Source: Desulfobacterales bacterium | GTDB taxonomy: Bacteria > Desulfobacterota > Desulfobacteria > Desulfobacterales > Desulfobacteraceae | Direction: 5' to 3' | DNA length: 6,082 nt | NCBI GenBank assembly: GCA_022361315.1 | Contig: JAKSBB010000585.1 | Span: forward strand, 1 to 6,082 | Part shown: one piece after another, positions 1 through 5,075 of the stretch | Position numbering within the stretch: position 1 is the first letter of the stretch | How the letters are laid out: every line of letters begins with the position of its first letter | Notes under the pieces: generated by a model | Databases searched by the model: none | What the model was told of the DNA's origin: nothing | Seen by the model: only the letters and a program-made list of their open reading frames with translations | Made by a program: the position numbers and the translations under genes

Positions 1-110
1 GACTCTTTTACAATCATGGCCGCAGCCATAACACCCACCACCACCACCGTCATCAGCAGGATATTGGCAAATACCGTATTTCTGGCAAATGCGTGGATCA
101 CCTGCTTCAT
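1..110 (-). CDS. RND-family efflux permease, N-terminal fragment (runs off the left edge)
   Basis: Reading leftwards from an ATG at 110-108, 36 codons are open to the edge of the window. They begin MKQVIHAFARNTVFANIL and continue into a very hydrophobic Leu/Met/Val/Ala stretch ending in a Lys-Glu pair. A short amphipathic start followed by the first transmembrane helix is typical of inner-membrane RND pumps of the AcrB/MexB/CusA type, where the segment after this helix enters the first periplasmic loop. The start codon overlaps the stop of the adaptor gene as ATGA, so the two are co-translated, and a GAGG lies 8 bases before the ATG. The family assignment rests on this N-terminus plus the adaptor next door. 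The substrate cannot be deduced, and the rest of the protein lies outside the window. Confidence 0.8.
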   Translation of the reverse strand, partial: MKQVIHAFARNTVFANILLMTVVVVGVMAAAMIVKE

Positions 111-1480
111 TTGTCAGCCTCTTTCGCCTTTACCTCACCCGACTTGCCCGCCTCTGGTTGAACCGGCAGGATTTTCAGGGAAGCGTTTTCCATGGGCTCC
201 ACCAGCCGGGTGGTGATCAACAGATCCCCCCGCTGAATTTCCCCTTTGAGAAAGATGTCATCTCCGTCCGCGTACACCCGCTCAACCCGCCTTGTTTTCA
301 GCCGGTTGGCCTCTGCCACATAAATGGTATTGTCCGTGGTGACCAGCCACCTTGACAGCCTGAAAAGCCCTTTGATGGATTTCCCTGGAATAGAAACGGC
401 ACAGAACATGCCTTCCACCAGCGGCGGGCAGTCCGGGCAGGAATTTTCCGAAGGAGAAAAACGGACCGCCAGGGTCATGGTTCTTGACGCCTGGTCAAAC
501 TCCACCAACCGGGACAGGGTACCGTTCCAGGTGTGCTGCCGGGCTTCAATCCACTGGATCTCACAGGTTACGGGTTCGGGTACCGGAAACCATCCTGAAA
601 CAGGGGTACCCTGCTGCTCCCGCACTGAATTATCACTAAATTCAAGCCATGAAGACACCTCTCTGGCATCCAGAGAAACCAGGATTTCCAGTTGGCTGTC
701 ATCGGCCAGGGTCACCACCTGGGTGCCGGCAGAGGCATATTCACCCCGTTCAAGGGCCAGGGACTTCACCCGCCCGGTGAACGGTGCCCGTACCGTACAC
801 CGCTCCAAGTCCACTTTGGCCCTGTCCACGTCTGCCTTCGCAGACAGCAAAGCCGCTTCGGCTTCCCGGATTGTAGACGGATACAGGGATATGGCCCGCT
901 CAAGCTGGTGGTGGGCATCAATGGCGGAATTCATGGCCTGCTCCGCCTGATCCACGGCTGACCGGTTGCCGATACTGTTCTCTTCCAGCAGACGCCGTAC
1001 ACGGTTAAACTCATCTTTGGCCAGTTCCATGGTTCTTCGAATGGTGGCCAGCCGTTTTTTATCTGCGGTAAACTCTTTCTTTGTCCTTGCCAGGGCCGCC
1101 TGTTTCTGGGCCAGCCCGGCCTCAAAATCCAGAAGCGCTGTCCGGTAGTCCAGCGGGTCTATCTGAAACAACACTTCCCTTTCAGAGATAGTCCGGCCTT
1201 TCTCAAGGTCCGGATGGGCGTGTATAATCCTGCCACCCACCTCGGCGGCAATCCGTACCGTGGTCATGGGTTCCGCCACGCCGAACCCGGTGAGGCGTGT
1301 TTTCACGGTTTCCGGCACTGCTGTCTTAACAGCCACCCGAAGCACCATCTCTTTGGCTTTGCCCCGATGGGGCTTTTTCTTCATGGACGAGAAATAATTC
1401 ATTGCCGAAATGCCGGCCGCCACAACGGCAATGCTCAGTATCAGACCGGTCAACAGCCGTAGTCCGGACATCTTTTTCAT
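107..1480 (-). CDS. Efflux RND transporter periplasmic adaptor subunit (membrane-fusion/HlyD-like protein)
   Basis: This 457-residue protein links an inner-membrane RND pump to an outer-membrane channel. Residues 1-6 are basic and 7-27 form one hydrophobic helix, giving an N-terminal membrane anchor or uncleaved signal; no lipobox cysteine is seen. The first half of the lipoyl/barrel-sandwich domain lies around residues 73-112 and contains AEVGGRI. A long Ala/Glu/Lys/Arg-rich coiled-coil hairpin follows at about 115-227. The second lipoyl half begins with the family hallmark RAPFTGRV at 231-238. Beta-barrel and membrane-proximal domains make up the rest, ending in a charged, Lys/Glu-rich tail. 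Length and domain order fit the family well. The ATG is supported by AGGAG at 1491-1487 with a 6-base spacer. The gene is first in an operon with the RND permease. A palindrome about 45 bases upstream is a candidate operator. The transported compound is unknown. Confidence 0.93.
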   Translation of the reverse strand: MKKMSGLRLLTGLILSIAVVAAGISAMNYFSSMKKKPHRGKAKEMVLRVAVKTAVPETVKTRLTGFGVAEPMTTVRIAAEVGGRIIHAHPDLEKGRTISEREVLFQIDPLDYRTALLDFEAGLAQKQAALARTKKEFTADKKRLATIRRTMELAKDEFNRVRRLLEENSIGNRSAVDQAEQAMNSAIDAHHQLERAISLYPSTIREAEAALLSAKADVDRAKVDLERCTVRAPFTGRVKSLALERGEYASAGTQVVTLADDSQLEILVSLDAREVSSWLEFSDNSVREQQGTPVSGWFPVPEPVTCEIQWIEARQHTWNGTLSRLVEFDQASRTMTLAVRFSPSENSCPDCPPLVEGMFCAVSIPGKSIKGLFRLSRWLVTTDNTIYVAEANRLKTRRVERVYADGDDIFLKGEIQRGDLLITTRLVEPMENASLKILPVQPEAGKSGEVKAKEADK

Positions 1481-1484
1481 CTTG

Positions 1485-1491
1485 TGCTCCT
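1485..1491 (-). promoter_or_regulatory. Ribosome binding site of the efflux adaptor gene
   Basis: On the minus strand AGGAG occupies 1491-1487, six bases before the ATG at 1480. This strong match fixes the adaptor start. Confidence 0.7.
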
Positions 1492-1524
1492 GCGTCTCTT
1501 TCTGGACGTCATCCGCTTGAAATT

Positions 1525-1540
1525 CCCTATGGTCATAGGG
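1525..1540. promoter_or_regulatory. 16-bp palindrome CCCTATG-GT-CATAGGG, operator candidate
   Basis: Seven-base arms at 1525-1531 and 1534-1540 are perfect reverse complements around a 2-base centre. The site lies in the 5' leader of the efflux adaptor gene, 45-60 bases upstream of its ATG and just downstream of a possible minus-strand promoter. Compact perfect dyads in this position are typical of TetR- or MarR-type repressor sites controlling RND efflux operons. No regulator gene is visible in the window, so the binding protein is unknown. Confidence 0.5.
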
Positions 1541-1543
1541 CGT

Positions 1544-1572
1544 TTCATGACACAGCCGGGATGGACCGTCAA
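1544..1572 (-). promoter_or_regulatory. Possible sigma70-like promoter for the efflux operon
   Basis: Read on the minus strand, TTGACG at 1572-1567 is a five-of-six -35 match. It is followed after 17 bases by CATGAA at 1549-1544, a weak -10. Transcription would start just before or inside the 1525-1540 palindrome, which suits repression. The weak -10 makes this tentative. Confidence 0.3.
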
Positions 1573-1579
1573 GAACGGA

Positions 1580-1609
1580 TTGACAATCCCCTGTTTTGCA
1601 TCATATTTT
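1580..1609 (+). promoter_or_regulatory. Possible sigma70-like promoter for the small zinc-finger-like gene
   Basis: A perfect TTGACA lies at 1580-1585. It is followed by AT-rich sequence offering CATATT at 1602-1607 (16-base spacer) or TATTTT at 1604-1609 (18-base spacer). This -35 sits back to back with the minus-strand TTGACG, 7 bases away. A promoter here would give a leader of about 80 bases before the ATG at 1698. Confidence 0.4.
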
Positions 1610-1636
1610 CCCTTGGGCATCATTCCGACCGCACCT

Positions 1637-1668
1637 GAGAACCCGGAAGTTCTCTAAATTAATATTAA
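1637..1668. repeat. Adjacent short dyads in the leader of the small Cys/His-rich gene
   Basis: GAGAAC at 1637-1642 and GTTCTC at 1649-1654 form a perfect 6-bp inverted repeat around CCGGAA. It is followed at once by the perfect 10-bp palindrome TTAATATTAA at 1659-1668. They lie between the candidate promoter and the ribosome binding site and could be a small leader hairpin or a protein-binding site. No function is shown. Confidence 0.4.
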
Positions 1669-1697
1669 GGGCCGGTCAGTATCCCCAAGGAGAAAAC

Positions 1698-1871
1698 ATG
1701 GGCAATTGTAAAAAACATCCCACACGGCAGACACCATACCGCTGTGCCAAATACGAGATCTATCAATGCCGTGAATGCCTGCGGTGTAAAGATCCCAAGC
1801 TCTATTGCAAACACAGGCCGTCATGTGCCATTTATATGATCACCGAACGGGGGCTTGACCCGGACGCCTAA
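1698..1871 (+). CDS. Small Cys/His-rich protein with B-box-like zinc-ligand spacing
   Basis: This is a 57-residue protein with seven cysteines (4, 16, 24, 27, 30, 37, 43) and histidines at 7 and 39. The spacing C-x2-H-P at the N-terminus, a central C-x7-C-x2-C-x2-C, then C-x-H-x3-C resembles a B-box or treble-clef zinc finger, so one or two structural zinc sites are likely. An iron-sulfur or other metal role is possible but less supported. It is basic, lacks a signal peptide or membrane segment, and is probably cytoplasmic. The frame is open upstream to an ATG at 1596. The ATG at 1698 is chosen because AAGGAG at 1687-1692 precedes it by 5 bases, the Cys/His pattern starts three residues later, and the 1596 start would overlap the candidate promoter. 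No enzymatic function can be assigned. Confidence 0.75.
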   Translation: MGNCKKHPTRQTPYRCAKYEIYQCRECLRCKDPKLYCKHRPSCAIYMITERGLDPDA

Positions 1872-1905
1872 AAAAAGGCTGCCTGGCCCGGCTCGCCCCG
1901 AAAAC

Positions 1906-1922
1906 TATTAGAGAACCTAATA
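1906..1922. promoter_or_regulatory. Dyad TATTAG-AGAAC-CTAATA, possible operator
   Basis: Perfect 6-base arms at 1906-1911 and 1917-1922 flank the 5-base centre AGAAC, 34 bases before the start of the 82-residue protein. Part of it, TTAGAGAAC at 1908-1916, is the reverse complement of GTTCTCTAA at 1649-1657, so the same 9-mer flanks the small Cys/His-rich gene in inverted orientation. It is too AT-rich to be a good terminator and suits a protein-binding site better. Confidence 0.35.
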
Positions 1923-1955
1923 CCGAAACCTTTAAAAATCCACTGTGAATTTATC

Positions 1956-2204
1956 ATGAAAAAAGATACCCACGATTTTGTACAGAACTACCAGGGCCTG
2001 GGCGCCTTTGGCATGAACCGGGAAACCGATGAAGAAACCGTCATGTTTTACCTGCAGAAATTCAGTGAAGACAGCTTCATGAAAACCCTGCTGCCAAGGC
2101 TCAGTGATGAGGAACTGGAAAACATCTACCTCTGGGTCAACCAGCATCTGAAAAAGCATGTCACCGAAGATGAGTATCACAGCCTTTTCTTAAAGGACAG
2201 ATAG
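1956..2204 (+). CDS. Small conserved cytoplasmic protein of unknown function
   Basis: This is an 82-residue, soluble, acidic-to-neutral protein with no signal peptide, membrane segment or cysteine. The layout is HDF near the start, a Tyr-Gln-Gly-Leu-Gly-Ala-Phe segment, TDEETV at about residues 27-32, a helical middle, LSDEELENIY, and a C-terminal KKHVTEDEYHSLFLKD. The HDF, TDEE, T-E/D-DEYH and LFLKD elements resemble small proteins annotated only as 'cytoplasmic protein' in sulfate- and metal-reducing bacteria; this comparison is from memory. It looks all-helical, and no catalytic motif is recognisable. The start ATG has no convincing Shine-Dalgarno sequence and no in-frame alternative start lies nearby upstream, so translation may be weak or may use an AT-rich leader. 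It stands alone between the Cys/His-rich gene and tupA. Confidence 0.8.
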   Translation: MKKDTHDFVQNYQGLGAFGMNRETDEETVMFYLQKFSEDSFMKTLLPRLSDEELENIYLWVNQHLKKHVTEDEYHSLFLKDR

Positions 2205-2228
2205 GTTTTTTCGTCGGTTTTTGTAAGA

Positions 2229-2243
2229 ATTGGTCAATCCAAT
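2229..2243. repeat. Short inverted repeat ATTGG-TCAAT-CCAAT
   Basis: Perfect 5-base arms flank a 5-base centre in the spacer between the 82-residue gene and the tup promoter. It is too weak for a terminator stem and is not followed by a T-run. It may be chance or a minor binding site. Confidence 0.25.
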
Positions 2244-2253
2244 CCGGAGGCAC

Positions 2254-2312
2254 GGTTATCTCCTTGACAGAGGGGCTATATTGACATATTTCCACAGGCG
2301 TTACAGATAACC
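2254..2312. promoter_or_regulatory. Split inverted repeat GGTTATCT ... AGATAACC bracketing the tup promoter, operator candidate
   Basis: GGTTATCT at 2254-2261 and AGATAACC at 2305-2312 are perfect 8-bp reverse complements. They are 51 bases apart start to start, close to five helical turns, so both lie on nearly the same face of the DNA. They flank the TTGACA-containing promoter region of tupABC. This arrangement fits repression by an oxyanion-responsive regulator of the ModE or TunR kind. Those regulators are known for molybdate and tungstate uptake genes; assigning one here is inference. Confidence 0.45.
2264..2311 (+). promoter_or_regulatory. Candidate promoter region of tupABC with two TTGACA boxes
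   Basis: TTGACA occurs at 2264-2269 and again at 2281-2286. The first could pair with TATTTC at 2287-2292 (17-base spacer). The second could pair with GATAAC at 2306-2311 (19-base spacer, four of six -10 bases). Neither -10 is strong, which is common for regulated promoters. Transcription would start roughly 20-45 bases before the tupA ATG. Confidence 0.45.
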
Positions 2313-2341
2313 TAACCCAAATCATTAAGGAGAAAGAGAAA

Positions 2342-3169
2342 ATGAAAAAACTGATATCCGGCCTCACCGCTGCGATGTTTGTCCTGGTGCTCGCCTCCGC
2401 CGTACTGGCCGGCCCCAAAAAAGAACTGATGATGGCCACCACCACAAGTACGGACAATACCGGACTTCTGGATTACCTGATCCCGTTTTTTGAAAAGGAA
2501 ACCGGCATTGCGCTTAAATGGACCTCCACCGGTACCGGCAAAGCCCTGAAACTGGGTCAGAACTGCGACGTTGACGTGCTCCTGGTACATGCCCCCCCTG
2601 CGGAAAAAGCTTACATTGAAAAAGGATTCGGAAAAGACAGACGGGAAATCATGTATAATGACTTTGTAATCATCGGCCCGGCATCCGACCCCGCAGGTAT
2701 CAAGGGCAAAAAAATCGCTGACGCCATGGCCGCCATCAAGGCCAAAGGCGCCCTGTTCATGAGCCGCGGCGACGATTCCGGCACCAACAAAAAAGAAAAA
2801 CGGCTCTGGAAAAATGCAGGCATGGTCCTTCCCGAAAAAGAAGCCTGGTACATCCAGACCGGTCAGGGCATGCTGGCCACCATCAATGTGGCCCAGGAAA
2901 GAAAAGGTTACACCATGACCGACCGCGGTACCTACATCAAATACCAGGACCAGCAGGGTGGCAATGCCCCTCTCAAAGTGTTGGTTGAAGGGGACAACAT
3001 TCTACTGAACCAATACTCCGTACTGACACTGGCCCCCGCAAACTGTGCCGACGCCAAGTATGACCTGGCACTGAAGTTTTCCGACTGGATGGCCTCTTCT
3101 TCTGCACAGAAACGTATAGCAGACTTCAGACTTCTCGGTCAGAAGCTCTTCATTCCCAATGCTAAATAA
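2342..3169 (+). CDS. tupA: Tungstate ABC transporter, periplasmic substrate-binding protein
   Basis: This 275-residue protein captures tungstate in the periplasm and delivers it to TupB. Residues 1-23 form a classic signal peptide (MKK, hydrophobic core, then V-L-A), with predicted cleavage before Gly24. The mature protein opens with the TupA signature TTTSTDNTGLL at residues 33-43. It continues with STGTGKAL at 62-69 and HAPPAEK at 83-89, then FMSRGDDSGTNKKE starting at 139, and these form the oxyanion pocket. Arg142, about residue 119 of the mature chain, matches the arginine that favours tungstate over molybdate in characterised TupA proteins (established for the family; alignment by eye). 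AAGGAG at 2327-2332 supports the ATG. It is followed by tupB after 15 bases. The chief alternative, a molybdate- or sulfate-binding protein, is unlikely given the TTTSTDNTGLL motif. Confidence 0.95.
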   Translation: MKKLISGLTAAMFVLVLASAVLAGPKKELMMATTTSTDNTGLLDYLIPFFEKETGIALKWTSTGTGKALKLGQNCDVDVLLVHAPPAEKAYIEKGFGKDRREIMYNDFVIIGPASDPAGIKGKKIADAMAAIKAKGALFMSRGDDSGTNKKEKRLWKNAGMVLPEKEAWYIQTGQGMLATINVAQERKGYTMTDRGTYIKYQDQQGGNAPLKVLVEGDNILLNQYSVLTLAPANCADAKYDLALKFSDWMASSSAQKRIADFRLLGQKLFIPNAK

Positions 3170-3184
3170 GTAAGCCCGCAGTTC

Positions 3185-3871
3185 ATGGAGTATCTTGCTG
3201 CAGGCTTTCTAAAAGCCATTGAACTGCTGATCAGGGGAGATGCCTCCACCTGGTCAGCAGTTTCCGCCACCCTCCAGGCGTCCACCTGGTCCATGGTGGT
3301 GAGCCTTGCCGCGGGCCTGCCCTGCGGCTTTGCTTTAGGATATTTTGACTTCAGGTACAAACGCCAGGTCCGCACGGTTCTGGATACCCTGCTCGCCCTG
3401 CCCACCGTCTGTGTGGGACTTGTGGTTTACGCATTTATCTCCTCCAGGGGGCCTCTGGGGGAATTTGAGTTACTGTTCACCCTGTCCGGTATTGCCATCG
3501 GCCAGACCATCCTCGCCTTCCCCATTGTCACGGCCATCACCGCCTCCATCATTGAAAACATTGACCAGGATCTGAAACTGACCCTGATGTCACTGGGAGC
3601 CGGAAAAAAAGATATCATCGCCACCTGCCTCTGGGAGGTGCGCTACGGCATTCTGGCCGCTGCAGTAACCGCCTACGGCCGTGTCCTGACGGAGGTCGGT
3701 ATATCCATGATGGTGGGCGGCAACATCAAGTACCATACCCGGACCATCACCACCGCCATTGCCCTGGAAACCAATAAAGGCATGTTTGCAGATGGTATTG
3801 CCTTAGGCATTGTCCTCATGGCCATTGCTTTTGCTGTGAACCTGAGCCTCTCTTTCCTGAGGAAGCACTGA
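3185..3871 (+). CDS. tupB: Tungstate ABC transporter, permease protein
   Basis: This 228-residue integral inner-membrane protein forms the tungstate channel, probably as a homodimer. Hydrophobic segments lie at about residues 25-53, 64-86, 96-122, 155-180 and 195-223. The cytoplasmic EAA loop that docks with the ATPase is recognisable at about 133-165, built around SLGAGKKDI and followed by AYGRVLTEVG. The AYGRVLTEVGISMMVGGNI stretch is characteristic of Tup-type permeases. The length fits TupB. The ATG at 3185 follows tupA by only 15 bases and lacks a strong Shine-Dalgarno sequence, so translational coupling to tupA is likely. The stop is separated from tupC by 2 bases. Confidence 0.93.
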   Translation: MEYLAAGFLKAIELLIRGDASTWSAVSATLQASTWSMVVSLAAGLPCGFALGYFDFRYKRQVRTVLDTLLALPTVCVGLVVYAFISSRGPLGEFELLFTLSGIAIGQTILAFPIVTAITASIIENIDQDLKLTLMSLGAGKKDIIATCLWEVRYGILAAAVTAYGRVLTEVGISMMVGGNIKYHTRTITTAIALETNKGMFADGIALGIVLMAIAFAVNLSLSFLRKH

Positions 3872-3873
3872 TC

Positions 3874-4884
3874 ATGTCCGAAAGCATATACGACATCCAC
3901 GGAGTCCGCCATTTTTACGGGGACAAAAAAGTCTTGGACATAGACCAACTCTCCATTGCCCCCGGAAGTATCACCGGTCTTTCCGGCCCCAACGGCAGCG
4001 GCAAAAGCACCCTGCTCAAACTCCTGGCCTTTGCCATGAGACCAAGCGAAGGGAAAATCCGGTTTAACGGCCGGGCCGAGCATCCCCTGTCCCCCCGTGT
4101 CCGGTCCAGAGTGACCCTCCTGACCCAGAAGCCTTACCTGCTGAAGCGCCCGGTATTCGACAATGTGGCATATGGTCTGAAAATCAGAAAAGACACGACA
4201 GATCTGGAAAACCGGGTAAGCACCGCCCTTGCTGCGGTGGGACTGAACTACGAAGATTTCCACCGGCGGCAGTGGCACGAGCTGTCCGGCGGGGAAGCCC
4301 AGCGGGTCGCCATGGCCGCCCGCCTCATCCTGAAACCGGACGCCCTGCTTCTGGACGAACCCGTCGCCAGCGTGGATATCGAAAGCGCCCGCCTCATCCG
4401 CCGTGCCTCCATCGCCGCCCGCAACGACTGGGGCTGCACCCTGATCATCGTCAGCCATGATCTGGCATGGCTCCATGAGTGCTCCGACACCCGGATCTCC
4501 ATGGCCCGCGGCCGGATCTATGCCACGGGCGAAGAAAGTGTATTTCCGCCCCCTTATCTGGCCGGTCCCGATGGATTTCCCATCAGAGATCTGGGCAACG
4601 GAGAAGCCATCCGCCTCTCTCCCCAGGATGGTGAAACCGCCATCATTGAAAAACGAAAAATTGAAATTAAGCTTACCCGGGACAATGGGGCAGACAATCA
4701 GATATCCGCCGGCATCACCCAAATGCTGCTGGAAAAGAAGAGCGGGAATATCCTGACCACCATTGCTTTGGACGGATTCTCGATTACCCTGAGCATATCC
4801 CCGGACCAGGTGGCCGCCCAGAACCTCCATCCGGGTAAGATCATATTTTTAAGCTTCAACGCCGCAGACATTTCCTGGCGATAA
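3874..4884 (+). CDS. tupC: Tungstate ABC transporter, ATP-binding protein with extra C-terminal domain
   Basis: This 336-residue ATPase energises tungstate import on the cytoplasmic face. All nucleotide-binding elements are intact: Walker A GPNGSGKST at 38-46, Q-loop Gln85, signature LSGGEAQR at 137-144, Walker B ALLLDEP at 157-163, D-loop SVD at 166-168 and switch His195 in SHD. A plain ABC domain would end near residue 225-240. The remaining ~95 residues (EKRKIEIKL ... KIIFLSFN) form a beta-rich tail that resembles the MOP/TOBE oxyanion-binding domain seen in ModC, though it is divergent. Such a domain can bind molybdate or tungstate and inhibit transport; applying that here is inference. 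AGGAAG at 3860-3865, within the end of tupB, supplies the ribosome binding site 8 bases before the ATG. tupC is last in the operon. Confidence 0.93.
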   Translation: MSESIYDIHGVRHFYGDKKVLDIDQLSIAPGSITGLSGPNGSGKSTLLKLLAFAMRPSEGKIRFNGRAEHPLSPRVRSRVTLLTQKPYLLKRPVFDNVAYGLKIRKDTTDLENRVSTALAAVGLNYEDFHRRQWHELSGGEAQRVAMAARLILKPDALLLDEPVASVDIESARLIRRASIAARNDWGCTLIIVSHDLAWLHECSDTRISMARGRIYATGEESVFPPPYLAGPDGFPIRDLGNGEAIRLSPQDGETAIIEKRKIEIKLTRDNGADNQISAGITQMLLEKKSGNILTTIALDGFSITLSISPDQVAAQNLHPGKIIFLSFNAADISWR

Positions 4885-4974
4885 GTATCTTCCGAAGCTG
4901 AAGAAAAAGGTCCTCATCACCCAAGAAAATTTCCTGTTGTTTTTTTTGCCTGTTTCTAATATGGCATGAACATC

Positions 4975-5044
4975 TTGATCTATCATCGTTTTCACCGCAA
5001 TGCACGCATGCGGCCAACACCCTGAGGATACAGGGATTGATCTA
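4975..5044. repeat. Leader of the DUF2235 gene: two short hairpins between TTGATCTA direct repeats
   Basis: TTGATCTA occurs at 4975-4982 and 5037-5044. Between them, CCGCAATG at 4995-5002 can pair with CATGCGG at 5007-5013 (7 bp, one bulged A, 4-base loop). CCCTG at 5020-5024 pairs with CAGGG at 5031-5035 around a 6-base loop. The rest of the 191-base gap after tupC is AT-rich, with TAATAT at 4957-4962 as a possible -10 but no good -35. No riboswitch class is recognised. Confidence 0.3.
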
Positions 5045-5063
5045 CTCAGTTTTCAGTTTTAAC

Positions 5064-5070
5064 AGGAGGT
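5064..5070 (+). promoter_or_regulatory. Ribosome binding site of the DUF2235 gene
   Basis: AGGAGGT is a near-perfect Shine-Dalgarno match, 5 bases before the ATG at 5076. It fixes the start and suggests efficient translation. Confidence 0.8.
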
Positions 5071-5075
5071 TCATC

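Noticed and set aside
324..950. A 208-codon plus-strand frame inside the efflux adaptor gene
   Set aside because: It is a Ser/Arg/Thr-rich shadow opposite a clear HlyD-family protein, with no supporting motif or ribosome binding site.
1596..1697. An upstream in-frame ATG that would add 34 residues to the Cys/His-rich protein
   Set aside because: It has no good ribosome binding site, would lie in the candidate promoter, and the added residues do not look like part of the zinc-finger domain; the 1698 ATG has AAGGAG at ideal distance.
1872..1900. A-run and G+C-rich stretch after the Cys/His-rich gene as a terminator
   Set aside because: The G+C-rich bases do not form a convincing stem and no T-run follows.
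3673..4830. A 385-codon open frame on the minus strand across the tupB end and tupC
   Set aside because: It is antisense to two genes with intact family motifs; its Gly/Asp/Val-rich translation has no recognisable domain and the region's high G+C explains the lack of stops.
4940..4947. Run of eight T after tupC as a rho-independent terminator
   Set aside because: No G+C-rich stem immediately precedes it. The nearest dyad, TCTTC/GAAGA at 4888-4904, is weak and about 35 bases away, so termination here cannot be supported.
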